The notes: generated by a model from the sequence alone, not told the origin. A DNA stretch of 64,000 nucleotides from Bacteroidales bacterium SW299 (GCA_019550975.1 SDWH01000001.1:372001-436000), one strand, 5' to 3'; shown: positions 35,226 to 44,878, numbered from the stretch's first letter. Numbers and translations are program-made.

Positions 35226-35927
35226 TCATTCAGAGAATCGGAATGAAATGACATTGCATTTCCCTCCTTCAATCTTATCCAAAGTATAGTCACGGCTGAA
35301 TCGTTCTCCATCTACATTCTGAAAAGTCAGGGTACATGCCGGCACTTTTCCCTCTTCATGATAAAAATAGAGATAATTCTCTTCACCGAACTGCTCATAA
35401 TCCAAAATCACAGTCCGGTCATTATAGACAACCTCAAGTCTTGTATTTTCCGGGCTGAGATATTGGCTGAAAGCCTCATCCAATACAAACGACACGCCAA
35501 AATTATAGAGTGACGCTTCGACTGTCACGGTTTCAGGAATCTCACTTTCCTCAATGACAAATTCTTTTTCGCCGTAAAACACAGGCTCGCCCCAGTCTCC
35601 GTCTTCCAATGTCCGGTAGGTGGAATAGGCAGCGTTGTAGGCCTTAGCCGTATAAGTTCCGACAGGAAGTTTCATCCGCTCCGGAAGAGCTTCACCCGGC
35701 GCGACGGAAAGAAGTTTCTTTTCTCCCTCCCAAACCTCCACATACAACTCTTCTGCATCGGCTGCCGGCAAAGCACGGCTGTAAGGACTGTTTACATTTT
35801 CTACTTCTGCCACCACGCTTTTCAGGGAAAGATACCCATAAGCCTCCACCCCGGCAGAAAGTTCCTCTTTCTGGCAACCGGCCAGCAAAAAAAGTCCGAA
35901 CAACAAATATAGAATATTCCGTTTCAT
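35226..35927 (-). CDS. DUF4493-type lipoprotein
   Basis: A 233-aa surface or periplasmic lipoprotein; the start is set at ATG 35927 (MKRNILYLLFG), with a Cys in FLLAGCQK. The mature part has GYLSLKSVVAEVENV, SRALPAADAEELYVEVW and the LPVGTYTAKAYN turn that recurs in the sister proteins. A second beta domain of about 100 residues follows. It is the last gene of the locus, ending VISFRFSE. I recognise the family but no function is established. It has no C-terminal PCMD domain. Confidence 0.8.
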   Translation of the reverse strand: MKRNILYLLFGLFLLAGCQKEELSAGVEAYGYLSLKSVVAEVENVNSPYSRALPAADAEELYVEVWEGEKKLLSVAPGEALPERMKLPVGTYTAKAYNAAYSTYRTLEDGDWGEPVFYGEKEFVIEESEIPETVTVEASLYNFGVSFVLDEAFSQYLSPENTRLEVVYNDRTVILDYEQFGEENYLYFYHEEGKVPACTLTFQNVDGERFSRDYTLDKIEGGKCNVISFRFSE

Positions 35928-35939
35928 CAGCAACACAAT

Positions 35940-38054
35940 TTATTTATCGTAATTCAATTGGAAAGAATCCAGCCAGAACTGGCTGCCTATGAGATAAGCG
36001 TTCGTATATCCTTCCCAAAGACTGGCATCTCTAAACTTATTTTCCAGATGATCTTTGTCTTCCATTGTACCGGCCTTGAAAAGAATCTTCACATGCGAAA
36101 CGGACAATTCTTTGGCCAAATCATTATAGACTATGTCAATCGTACGGGATGAATAATCAGCTACTGATTCACCGCTCTGAAGACGAGCCTCACCAACAAC
36201 CGTCTCAACACCGTCCGTAACATTGAGCAAAACCGCCTCTATCAAGTACTCATCACCGTTATACGGAGATGCCTTATATGTAAAGCTCAACGAAGTGGGA
36301 CGTATATAAGCCTCTCTTGCACTTATCACATCAGTGGAAGCATCATAATTTCCTACACAAACAATACCTGAGGATATATTATAGATTACACTTCCGGACT
36401 TGTTTCCAAAATTGCAAGTGTTTCCTTCTCCCCAGCCGATAACCGTCATATAAGCGACTGTGCTTCCATTCTCCTCCACAGGCAAAGTACTTGACTTCGA
36501 CACATAAAAGGCGTTGACTCCACGGTCATGGCAAGTCAACTCATTCCGAGTACCAATCCAACCCCCATCAAAGACATACAACGGATTGTCTTTCTTGGGA
36601 TACTTCATTGAATAGCCTTCATCGAAAGTTGAGTTCGGAACCATAAACGCTTCATAAGTCTTTACATCCACCACATCGGTCACATATTTTTTAAATTTTC
36701 CGCGCACCTGATAAGCTGTTCCCGGAGCGAGTCCTGCAATCAGACTGTCAGCGGAAGAAGTCCACGCTGTTCCGTTCATGCTATATTCATATGTCATCCC
36801 CTTACGGATCACATCCGCATCACCGTGAGCGACCTCCGTTGTAGCCGTGAACTGTTTTGTCCATGTGTTCCCCGGATAGACCATCAAGCTGAAGTCCGGC
36901 GCATGAGTCTGGATAGTATAAGTCTGTTCACCCTCCAGCGCACGATTGTTGGCCTTCACCTCATCCAAAGCAATGACATTAGACAGCACCTCGCCTTCCT
37001 TTCCGGACAGTCTCGCCACCAGAGAGCTAAAGTCCAATGATACCTCCTTCTCCCCGACAGAAGGAAGCGCAACGCCCGCACCGGTCAGTGCAGCCCGTGT
37101 CTCTTCCGTCAGTTCAGACAAGACATAAGTTCCGTTCAAGGTCTGATAGGTCTCGTCGTCAAAATCGAGTGTAAATTTCAGTTCCTGCAATGGAGAAGAA
37201 AGCTTGAAGTCAAACCTGACATCCGGAGTTTCCGTCTCATACATGAGCAACGTATTGCCCCCATCAAATCCCACGGCTGTAACCTTAGGTTTCGGAAGCC
37301 ACTCCATCGGAACGGTTTCTTCCAGAGTAACACTTTCCACGTCTGCGCCTACCACAGAAAGAGGGACATCATACTTTTCCGTTTCCGGCGAAAGAGTGAG
37401 TTTCAAATGGTCGCCCGCCTGAAGCACAGACGGAATGCTTTCCAACTTTACGACCCTTTCAGTCCCGTCTCCCTTCAGAATGCCATGAAAAAACACTTCA
37501 AATGCAGAACCAGCCCTAAAATAGGCACTCTCCGCCACATCTTCTATCCTGACACTCTCTCCGCCTGCCTTTACCTCCACACAATAACTGCGATAGACAT
37601 CCTCAAAAGATTTCTTTGAATTGTCATAGACAACGGAGAGCAACGAATTAGCCACTTTACAGGCAATCGTCACAGGAGTTGTCTGTCCGCCAATCACTTC
37701 CGCCTCCTTCACCTCACCGTAAAAGTAAGGTTCATCCAATGCCAGCACAGGATTGTCCCCGTACTCCGCAACCAAGCCATAAGTACCTTTTCTAACCTCT
37801 ATCACCTCTTCCTCGGAAGGGACCACACCAGAATAAACGCTCTTTCCCGTCTGCGTCTCCTTTATTTCAAGAAAAAATTCAGAAACGGGAATGTTCAGTT
37901 CCTCCGGCAGGGCGCGCGAACCGGAATCATCCACACCTTCTGCCAGTCTCACCAGAAAGCCCGTCTTTCCTCCCGTCACCGACGCATCATCCTTCTGACA
38001 AGCAAACAGAAGAAGCCCCATGCATCCCATCCACAAATAATTCAGATATTTCAT
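35940..38054 (-). CDS. DUF4493-type lipoprotein with C-terminal PCMD-like domain
   Basis: A 704-aa lipoprotein; start at ATG 38054 (MKYLNYLWMG), lipobox LLFACQK. The N-terminal part has TGFLVRLAEGVDDSGSRALPEE and a KGTYGLVAEYGDNP turn followed by the EPYFYGE segment shared with the sisters. Middle beta repeats lead to a Fn3-like segment (YSMNGTAWTSSADSLIAGL) and a C-terminal domain starting VPNSTFDEGY (about residue 480) that fits the putative carbohydrate metabolism domain PCMD. Such proteins are probably glycan-binding surface proteins; function is not proven. Its longest frame overlaps the upstream gene by 8 bp. Confidence 0.8.
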   Translation of the reverse strand: MKYLNYLWMGCMGLLLFACQKDDASVTGGKTGFLVRLAEGVDDSGSRALPEELNIPVSEFFLEIKETQTGKSVYSGVVPSEEEVIEVRKGTYGLVAEYGDNPVLALDEPYFYGEVKEAEVIGGQTTPVTIACKVANSLLSVVYDNSKKSFEDVYRSYCVEVKAGGESVRIEDVAESAYFRAGSAFEVFFHGILKGDGTERVVKLESIPSVLQAGDHLKLTLSPETEKYDVPLSVVGADVESVTLEETVPMEWLPKPKVTAVGFDGGNTLLMYETETPDVRFDFKLSSPLQELKFTLDFDDETYQTLNGTYVLSELTEETRAALTGAGVALPSVGEKEVSLDFSSLVARLSGKEGEVLSNVIALDEVKANNRALEGEQTYTIQTHAPDFSLMVYPGNTWTKQFTATTEVAHGDADVIRKGMTYEYSMNGTAWTSSADSLIAGLAPGTAYQVRGKFKKYVTDVVDVKTYEAFMVPNSTFDEGYSMKYPKKDNPLYVFDGGWIGTRNELTCHDRGVNAFYVSKSSTLPVEENGSTVAYMTVIGWGEGNTCNFGNKSGSVIYNISSGIVCVGNYDASTDVISAREAYIRPTSLSFTYKASPYNGDEYLIEAVLLNVTDGVETVVGEARLQSGESVADYSSRTIDIVYNDLAKELSVSHVKILFKAGTMEDKDHLENKFRDASLWEGYTNAYLIGSQFWLDSFQLNYDK

Positions 38055-38070
38055 CATGACCGTATTTTCC

Positions 38071-39723
38071 TCATTCATAAATCAGTTCAAAATTGTCAAG
38101 CCACAGCCGGCTACCGTCACCACCCGTAAACAAATTCCCATATTTGCTGGAACTGCATACGATTATCAGATACTTCGGAGCCACATCTGTACGATAGTAT
38201 TCCAAGTCCACGTCTACCTGAGCATACCCGTTCCGCTCGCTTCCTGTCACATTCACCCCCGACTGATATTCGCCATAAGCGACCACCGAAGGCCCTTTCT
38301 TGTCGAAGACATCAAAATTACGGGTACGGATAACCACCTTCTCCGTAGTCAAGGCAATATAAACATGACACGTGTCATTTCTTCCTTTCATGTAATCCCA
38401 GTCATCCCGGTCGCTGGAAGAGTGATTGATTGTAGAAGTCTCGTATTTCACATGCATACGCAACGCTGAAGGAAAAGCTTCAAACTCCCGACCCAATGTC
38501 AGAACGCCGTGCGTACCATCCACTTCAAAGTCCCCGATGAAGAGATTGCCGGCTGCAAGTTTCATCGTCAGCCATTTGGTCTGCAGAAGTGCGGCTCTTC
38601 CATTTCCATCGCAAGTTTCTTCCGTGGGCACCGTATTACTGTCCGCAATGGTAGTCGCGCCCTTGTTTCCTGTAGTCCAGAAAGGAGTCGCCCCCTGCGC
38701 CACCGGATGCCACAGATTACGTCCTCCCTGCGTTGTCTCGCTCCACCAGTCATCCAGTCCTCCGTTTTCAATCTGAGTGGCCGGAGCCGTTGTGAATGTC
38801 TGCTCCTCACCGGCCACACCATCCACCGAAACACGATAACTGTAGGCCGTTGCACCGGACAGTCCGGTCAGTTCCGCCGTATAGCGAGTTCCGTTCACCT
38901 GCACATCCGCAACCGGTGTCCATCCGGAAGCACCCGATTTCTTATATTCGACCACCGGTGTCTTTCCTCCCTGAACGGTTCCGCTTATCGTAGCGGACGT
39001 AGTTCTTGCAAAAGCTTCCGATGAAGTAGCATCCTCTTCAGTGTGGTAAACATATACAGTCCACTCCTGAGCAGTCTCTTCCCATCCGCGAGACACCTGG
39101 AACTTCTGCGGTCTGGAAAAGTCATGTACGGTGGAAGGTTCAGGAGTCACCGTTCCGGAAGTGCCTCCCAGATTCATCGTGTTCACCTGAATATTGCTCA
39201 AGTCCTGGTCGGGAGCCACATAAATGATGGCTATCCGGTTTTCGACATCCACTACCGAACGGATTTGTCCCATCACGTCAATCTCCCGTTCAATAATCTG
39301 GTTGACGGTAACGGTCCACTTATAATCCTGATAAGTCTGCAGGATGAAAGAAACCGGTCGGGAAAAGTCCACTCTGGTATCTTCCGTATTGCCGGGCTTT
39401 TCAAACCCTTCCGAAGGGAATTTTTCAACATCCACACACGCAGCCTCATCCGCCAGAATCTTCGCCCCCTCCGACACCGTAAACCTCGTGACACGAAGGG
39501 TGGTAAGGTCAACCGTATCATCCACATAAAGTGTCACCGTATGGTTCGAGGTACTGATCTGGGCCTGAGTACCGGTACCGCCCGGAGCCGCACATTGCCC
39601 TTCCACCTCAAACGATTCAATGTTTCCCTCCACGATGGGATAAGGTATATCATTCTCTATCTTGCAGGCCTGCAATGCCAGCAGTCCCGCCATCATCATA
39701 TAACAAACTGTCTTTTTCCTCAT
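38071..39723 (-). CDS. lipoprotein with C-terminal PCMD-like domain
   Basis: A 550-aa lipoprotein, lipobox LLALQACK (Cys20). The N-terminal half has two similar beta domains with the phrase DFSRPVSFILQTYQDYKW and DFSRPQKFQVSRGWEETAQEW, so it is internally duplicated. A short Fn3-like segment (AELTGLSGATAYSYRVSVDG) leads to the PCMD-like domain (IENGGLDDWWSET, about residue 315) ending in SRLWLDNFELIYE. It lacks the DUF4493 N-terminus of its neighbours. Co-transcribed with them. Confidence 0.8.
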   Translation of the reverse strand: MRKKTVCYMMMAGLLALQACKIENDIPYPIVEGNIESFEVEGQCAAPGGTGTQAQISTSNHTVTLYVDDTVDLTTLRVTRFTVSEGAKILADEAACVDVEKFPSEGFEKPGNTEDTRVDFSRPVSFILQTYQDYKWTVTVNQIIEREIDVMGQIRSVVDVENRIAIIYVAPDQDLSNIQVNTMNLGGTSGTVTPEPSTVHDFSRPQKFQVSRGWEETAQEWTVYVYHTEEDATSSEAFARTTSATISGTVQGGKTPVVEYKKSGASGWTPVADVQVNGTRYTAELTGLSGATAYSYRVSVDGVAGEEQTFTTAPATQIENGGLDDWWSETTQGGRNLWHPVAQGATPFWTTGNKGATTIADSNTVPTEETCDGNGRAALLQTKWLTMKLAAGNLFIGDFEVDGTHGVLTLGREFEAFPSALRMHVKYETSTINHSSSDRDDWDYMKGRNDTCHVYIALTTEKVVIRTRNFDVFDKKGPSVVAYGEYQSGVNVTGSERNGYAQVDVDLEYYRTDVAPKYLIIVCSSSKYGNLFTGGDGSRLWLDNFELIYE

Positions 39724-39741
39724 ATCCTGATTGCTGAAAGG

Positions 39742-40488
39742 TTACAAATAAAACGTCATGCCGATATTGATGGAAAACAAATTGATCTTGAAGTCACCGG
39801 AAGAAGTGCGGCGCTTGCCGTGCTCCACCTGGTTCGTCTTCTGGTCGACCCATTTGAAATTAAATCCCATCACACCCATCGACACCTCCACTGCGGCCCA
39901 GTCGGTCACGAAAGCGGAAACGCCGGGCGCGAATCCGATTTCCAGACTGTGAGCGGTTTCAAACGTCCCGTCATAGCTCGTCCCTGAACCGGTAGAATTT
40001 TTCCCGCGTGCATATCCGTAAGTCAGACGACATTCATTGAAAAGGCCGAAAATCTTGCTTCTTCCCACCGGCATGTAAGTGCGCAGGAAACCGGAGACTT
40101 CATAACTCTGTTCCAGATAATACACATCGTCCAGACTGATGTTGAAATCCTCTCCCAGATTCAAGTCGAAGTTCCCCAAATCCAGATAAGTGCGGTTATA
40201 GGCGAAACGGACACCCGCCGCCATGTTGTCACGGAAACAATATCCGACAAAAGGGCTGACACCGAAATCATATCCCCGGCCTTCAATGTTCTTCAGGACA
40301 GTAAAATTCAGATTGTCTTCCTCATGCTCAGAATAAGAGACAATGCCTCCCGCCAGCACCTGGCCTTTCGGGATGAACACATGCTTCTGTATTTCGCGGT
40401 CAATGCGCTGCACGCGATGAGGATTGATGGCTGATGCAGCAAGTGTGCCACCCAGCAGCAATGAAAGGAGTAAAAGTTTAGTTTTCAT
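39742..40488 (-). CDS. outer-membrane beta-barrel protein in the DUF4493 locus
   Basis: A 248-aa protein with a signal peptide (MKTKLLLLSLLLGGTLAASA). The body alternates polar and hydrophobic residues with aromatic girdles (GYCFRDNMAAGVRFAYN, LFNECRLTYGYARGKN), and ends NIGMTFYL, a typical last strand for Bam-dependent insertion. About eight to ten strands would fit. It is the only barrel in the locus and may carry or anchor the lipoproteins; this is inference from gene order. Confidence 0.78.
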   Translation of the reverse strand: MKTKLLLLSLLLGGTLAASAINPHRVQRIDREIQKHVFIPKGQVLAGGIVSYSEHEEDNLNFTVLKNIEGRGYDFGVSPFVGYCFRDNMAAGVRFAYNRTYLDLGNFDLNLGEDFNISLDDVYYLEQSYEVSGFLRTYMPVGRSKIFGLFNECRLTYGYARGKNSTGSGTSYDGTFETAHSLEIGFAPGVSAFVTDWAAVEVSMGVMGFNFKWVDQKTNQVEHGKRRTSSGDFKINLFSINIGMTFYL

Positions 40489-40566
40489 TTATTTACATAG
40501 ATAACCGAAAGAGGAGAATGTTCACACATTTCCTCTTCCGGTCAGGATTATTAAAGAATTTCTCTG

Positions 40567-42432
40567 TTATTGAATGGCAGGTTCACCGTCATAAACCAGC
40601 TCAAATTCATCAATGAGCATCACACTCTTGGTACTTCCGGTAAAGTAATCTCCATATTTGCTTGCAGAAGCCACCACGATGATATACTTCGGAATGCGGG
40701 TCAGGTCGCGGTATTTCAGATCAATGGTAAATTCTTGCCATTCGCCTGTACCTTTCGCCTCCTCATCCGTGATGCTGCCGTACGCAATGATACTCGGATT
40801 GTTTTCCGTATAGTCAATGGCATTCTTATACATGAAGTGTTCGGGGTCGTCCGCGTCCAATGTATTGTCTATCTCGAAAGCGTAGTTCTGTCCTCCGCCG
40901 TCCAGACCGTCATTGTCTGCCAGAGCGATATAGATTGAACACAAGTCTCCTCCCGTCGCCTGCAGTTCCGACTTTCTGGAATCAGTGCCTGAAGGATAAT
41001 CGACATCCGTTCCGCGTGTATATTTGAACCATCCCTTCAACTGTACAGGACGGGAAGTGAACGGCTGGCCGAAGAAAAGCTTCGCTCCCATCGGACTCAT
41101 CACCGTTTCATAATAGTGTCCGGTGTACAGATTGCCGGCCGCAAATTTTCCAATGCCGAAAATTCCCACAAACTGAGATGCCAGTCTGGCCGCGCTGCCT
41201 GATTTCACGTCACTCGTTTCTTGCTGCGTCGGATTCTTGCTCATCATCGCCGCACCCAGATTACCTGAATCCCAGAAAGAGTTCAAATACTCTTTATGGT
41301 TGTCAAACGAAGTGGCTTCCGCTTCAAGGATAGGATACCACGCCTTCTGGTTCTGATACCAGTTGTCGAAACTTCCGTTATACAATGCCGTTGCAGCCTC
41401 CGTAGTGAATTCCTTTACATCGCTCACAAATTCCTCTTCTCCGTACACCATACGGTATTCGTAAACCGTTTCCGGATCAAGAGAAGCGGCGGTTCCCTTG
41501 TAGGTGCCTTCACTCAGTTCTGCCGGTACGCTCAGCCATTCCGCCGCATCTTTCTTGCGGTACTGGAAAGACATTTCCGCCGGTGTCAGTTCGTCTTTCG
41601 TAGCCACCACACTACCGGTCAGATAAGCCAGCTTGGCCCAGGCATTTGCTTCACCCACAGCCAATTGTGTAGTAGGAGCAGTCGGAATATAGAACGTATA
41701 AGTGTAAGTCTTTGTAGACGGGTCGACCGTAACGGTTACATTTCCGTCTCCGTTATTGTCCACCACAAAATAGTTCAGGATATAATGGTCGCGGGCCTTC
41801 ACTCCTTCGATCACATTTTCCTGCGTATTGGTCACGCCGTTCTTGTTGGTAGCAGAAACCACCGCCTTCAGATCCGTTACAGGGAAATAGCCCGACTTGT
41901 CGGTCTCTCCCATGGTGAACGTCAGCGGAGAAATGCCCGCATCGTCCGCATTGTCGTCCACATCCACATGGGCGGAAGCAAACGCGTTGCGGAAAGACGG
42001 GTCGAATGTAACTGTCACCTTCACATTGGCCAACGTACAGGTGACTGTTTCGTTCACTTCCTTATTTTTCTCGATGGTAATGTCCGCACTTCCTGCATAA
42101 TAAGGCTTGTCAAAGCCAGAAGTCGCGCCGTCGAATCCGGCGGAAGAAGCCTTCAGCGTATAGCTTCCCACCGGAAGCGCAATCTGCTCGCCGGCCCAGT
42201 CTTCCCAATTAGAAGTCTCCTTTACCACTTCACCCTCTGCCGAAATTATCTGGACGGCAATCTGTTCGGGATTATAGATTTCTTCGCCGGCACGGCTGTT
42301 GGTGTAAGTGTTCACTCCAAGCGACAGACGCAGGTAGCCGACATTGCTGCTCGAAAGCTCATCTTCGTTCTGGCAGGCAGAAAGCGCGGCGACCAAACAG
42401 CATATAATGAATGTAAACCAATTCTTTTTCAT
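40567..42432 (-). CDS. DUF4493-type lipoprotein with C-terminal PCMD-like domain
   Basis: A 621-aa lipoprotein, lipobox LVAALSACQ (Cys20). Residues 30-230 are the DUF4493 part: VGYLRLSLGVNTYTNSRAGEE, LPVGSYTLKASSAGFD and KPYYAGSADITI. A Fn3-like piece at about 280-345 precedes the PCMD-like domain from about 348 (LYNGSFDNWYQNQKAWYPI) to SVMLIDEFELVYDG. It is the best example of the full two-domain plan in this locus. Gap of 10 bp to the upstream gene. Confidence 0.82.
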   Translation of the reverse strand: MKKNWFTFIICCLVAALSACQNEDELSSSNVGYLRLSLGVNTYTNSRAGEEIYNPEQIAVQIISAEGEVVKETSNWEDWAGEQIALPVGSYTLKASSAGFDGATSGFDKPYYAGSADITIEKNKEVNETVTCTLANVKVTVTFDPSFRNAFASAHVDVDDNADDAGISPLTFTMGETDKSGYFPVTDLKAVVSATNKNGVTNTQENVIEGVKARDHYILNYFVVDNNGDGNVTVTVDPSTKTYTYTFYIPTAPTTQLAVGEANAWAKLAYLTGSVVATKDELTPAEMSFQYRKKDAAEWLSVPAELSEGTYKGTAASLDPETVYEYRMVYGEEEFVSDVKEFTTEAATALYNGSFDNWYQNQKAWYPILEAEATSFDNHKEYLNSFWDSGNLGAAMMSKNPTQQETSDVKSGSAARLASQFVGIFGIGKFAAGNLYTGHYYETVMSPMGAKLFFGQPFTSRPVQLKGWFKYTRGTDVDYPSGTDSRKSELQATGGDLCSIYIALADNDGLDGGGQNYAFEIDNTLDADDPEHFMYKNAIDYTENNPSIIAYGSITDEEAKGTGEWQEFTIDLKYRDLTRIPKYIIVVASASKYGDYFTGSTKSVMLIDEFELVYDGEPAIQ

Positions 42433-42442
42433 AACACGTCAA

Positions 42443-43702
42443 TTAAATATTAATGGTCAAAGTAGCTGACTGCTGGTTCCCGTTCGCGTCAATTACAGTC
42501 AATGTAAAATCATGCTTGCCTGCAAAGTTAGCCAGCAAACCGAACAATGTTTCAGACATAGTGAATGTGTATTCCGTCGCACCCGCCTGAGGCAAAGGGA
42601 ACAGTGAGGACAAACTGGCAGCACTTTCGCTGGCCAGATCCATACCGTCGCCATCTACAAGTCCCATGTCGCGGACCATGCCTTCGAACGTGGAGTTGGT
42701 TGTCGCAATTTTCACATAGACGCTCTTGATGCCATTCTTCACATCCATCACTACGGCTACATCTGTAGGATAAGCTCCTCCGGAAACGGTCACGCCGTTT
42801 TCCAGATAACCTGTTCCGTTATCACTGATCACGATTTCGTCTGTCGGCTCAGGTTCTTCTCCGCCTCCCGGTTCCGTTACATCCTCCACAGGAATCTCTA
42901 CCGTTTCGTTCGTGTCGCCGAAAGTCAGATCCACCGTAATGTCAAAGCTGATCTGCGGACGGTTGCCCGGTTCTTCCGTGCCGTCAATGTCAAGCTTGAT
43001 GTCGAGTGCTTCACCGCCGGCAAAGAACTGGCTGTCGTCTTCATATACCTCGTCAGCATCGGTCTTCGAGAAAGTCTTCTGCCAAGAAATCGTCCTCGCT
43101 TCCGCATCGGAAGTCACTCCCGTAAAGTTCAATGTCAGAGTAGAAACCTCATCTTCTGCCAGATACCAGTAAACCGGTTCTTCCCCCTTTTCAGTGAAAG
43201 TCAGCACACTTTCCTTGCCATTGTCCACCGTAATTGTCCACGACGAGAACTTGGCTCTGAAATCATCGCCATAGCCCATCGCCACCTTGGTGTTCATGAT
43301 CTTGCACACCACCTCAGCCTGCGAAGTGATATCCTTTGAAATGACAAGCTCCTGACTTCCGCCATAATAAGGCGAAGCCATCTGCTTTGCGATTTCACCT
43401 TCCGTATGCGCCTTTACGTTATAGGTTCCCACCGGAATGCGCACCGGATTCTCCATATCTTTATAAAATCCGCTGTACACGGGTTCTGCGGCACCTTCCG
43501 TTCCGACCACTTCCACATACATATCACCTGCCGACGGCACATTCCCTTCCGCACGGCTCGTGCCCTGCACGTCCACAGCCAGTTCCAGCGCACCCATATC
43601 CGATGCGGATCCGCCTTCTCCCCGCAACTCATCCTTCAGTTCACACGAAGAGACACAAGCCACCAGTGCGGCACTCAAAGCGAATATACTAATATTTCTC
43701 AT
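42443..43702 (-). CDS. DUF4493-type lipoprotein with C-terminal DUF4959-like or Ig-like tail
   Basis: A 419-aa lipoprotein, lipobox LVACVSSCE (Cys20). The DUF4493 part shows GALELAVDVQGTSRAEG, IPVGTYNVKAHTEGE and SPYYGGSQELVIS. A Pro/Glu/Gly linker (EPGGGEEPEPTDE, about residue 284) leads to a short C-terminal beta domain ending SATLTINI. The tail type is uncertain; it is not PCMD. It is second in the operon, 32 bp after the first gene. Confidence 0.78.
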   Translation of the reverse strand: MRNISIFALSAALVACVSSCELKDELRGEGGSASDMGALELAVDVQGTSRAEGNVPSAGDMYVEVVGTEGAAEPVYSGFYKDMENPVRIPVGTYNVKAHTEGEIAKQMASPYYGGSQELVISKDITSQAEVVCKIMNTKVAMGYGDDFRAKFSSWTITVDNGKESVLTFTEKGEEPVYWYLAEDEVSTLTLNFTGVTSDAEARTISWQKTFSKTDADEVYEDDSQFFAGGEALDIKLDIDGTEEPGNRPQISFDITVDLTFGDTNETVEIPVEDVTEPGGGEEPEPTDEIVISDNGTGYLENGVTVSGGAYPTDVAVVMDVKNGIKSVYVKIATTNSTFEGMVRDMGLVDGDGMDLASESAASLSSLFPLPQAGATEYTFTMSETLFGLLANFAGKHDFTLTVIDANGNQQSATLTINI

Positions 43703-43734
43703 ATATGTTCTGTTTTTAAATTCCGTTCATTCGT

Positions 43735-44523
43735 TTATTTCTGATTCACCCAATCGGACGGCACCTCAATGTCCTGCTCGATGTCGTTCGTAGTCGTGTC
43801 GATCGAGATGCTTACATTCAGGCTTCCTTCAGACTGTTCCACCTTCGGACTTACATTGATTGTCATCCCGTCAGAAGGACTCATCACGTATTCTTTCGCG
43901 ATTTCTGCCGGTTTCCCGTCTCTCGTATAAGAAATGACAGCCGTCACTCTCTCTTCCTGCTGCACTTTCAGATAAACCGGATCGACAGCATCCTTCGACC
44001 ATACAAAGCTCTCGCTTCCCAAAGCCACAGTCTTGAATGTCACAGACCAGTCTGAAAAATACTGCGACATCGTATCGGCAAACTTCACCGTCACTTTCGC
44101 GCAGACCGGCCGGCAGACCACTTTTACAGAAGTAGCCTCGGCTTCCGTGCCGTCGACTGTCACATCACCGCTCAGCCCTTCCACATACATCGTCTCCGTA
44201 GAAGCCGGCACATCCTCTCCATAGAACGCCTTCACCTGATAAGTTCCGGCCGGAACGGTCACTTTGGAAGGAAGTTCCGCGTAGCTCCATTCCTGCTCCA
44301 CGCCTGAATTACCCAGCAACTGCACCGTATAGTTGTCCAGTTCCTTATAGTCGGCTTCATCCAGAGCTCTGGAACGGAAGCCCGTATCAGCCTGCACGTC
44401 AAAGGCAATCGTGCCTTCACCTGAAGCCAGCACATCCTCGTCGGATGAGCATGAAGCGACGAAAGCCCCTGCACACAGAAGACATCCGCCCCACCACATT
44501 CTCATGTTTACCATATTTTTCAT
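43735..44523 (-). CDS. DUF4493-type lipoprotein, first gene of the locus
   Basis: A 262-aa lipoprotein. Met1 is at 44523; Met4 and Met7 are other possible starts. Lipobox AFVASCSS. Marks shared with the sisters: GTIAFDVQADTGFRSRALDEAD, VPAGTYQVKAFYGED and the YVEGLSGDVTV segment. It ends shortly after the second beta domain (IEVPSDWVNQK), so it is a DUF4493-only form. The operon promoter lies 24 bp upstream. Confidence 0.8.
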   Translation of the reverse strand: MKNMVNMRMWWGGCLLCAGAFVASCSSDEDVLASGEGTIAFDVQADTGFRSRALDEADYKELDNYTVQLLGNSGVEQEWSYAELPSKVTVPAGTYQVKAFYGEDVPASTETMYVEGLSGDVTVDGTEAEATSVKVVCRPVCAKVTVKFADTMSQYFSDWSVTFKTVALGSESFVWSKDAVDPVYLKVQQEERVTAVISYTRDGKPAEIAKEYVMSPSDGMTINVSPKVEQSEGSLNVSISIDTTTNDIEQDIEVPSDWVNQK

Positions 44524-44546
44524 CCTATTTAGTTATTTTTCGGTTG

Positions 44547-44577
44547 CAAAGTAACAACAGTTCCCAAAACTCCACAA
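44547..44577 (-). promoter_or_regulatory. candidate promoter of the DUF4493 operon
   Basis: On the minus strand TTG (44577-44575), 20-bp spacer, TTACTTTG (44554-44547), one mismatch from TAnnTTTG. The first start codon is 23 bp downstream, so the leader is very short. Confidence 0.55.
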
Positions 44578-44700
44578 GGTCTATTTTTATTATTTTTGTT
44601 CTGTTTTTTTCCATAGATAAAATTCGCCAGGTCTAACACCTTATATAATAAACATTATACGATAACTCCCCGAAAATTTATCGCCTAAATTTTAGATTAC

Positions 44701-44832
44701 AAAATAGGCCGTCATTCGAGACAAAATAAGCCGTCATCCAAAACAAAATAAGCCGTCATCCAAAACAAAATAAGCCGTCATCCAAAACAAAATAAGCCGT
44801 CATCCAAAACAAAACAAGCCGTCATTTTTCCC
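44701..44832. repeat. six tandem 22-bp repeats (iteron-like) between the DUF4493 operon and araC
   Basis: Exactly 22-bp units start at 44701, 44723, 44745, 44767, 44789 and 44811. The four middle units are identical (AAAATAAGCCGTCATCC then AAAAC); the outer two are diverged but keep GCCGTCAT. The period is two helix turns, so the GCCGTCAT cores lie on one DNA face. They lie about 125 bp upstream of the operon promoter and 47 bp upstream of the araC -33 box. Binding by the adjacent AraC-family protein is inferred. Confidence 0.93.
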
Positions 44833-44878
44833 AAACCAGCCGCATGTGCCGGAAAAAAGAATTTTCACCTGCCACCAG

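Noticed and set aside
39043-39987. 314-aa plus-strand open frame
   Set aside because: Runs antisense across two real genes (the PCMD lipoprotein and the barrel) and has no coding signature.
41296-42453. 385-aa plus-strand open frame
   Set aside because: Antisense shadow of the DUF4493/PCMD lipoprotein at 40567-42432, which has a lipobox and family marks.
44701-44832. possible CRISPR array
   Set aside because: The 22-bp units are directly adjacent with no unique spacers, and no cas genes are present; they are tandem repeats.
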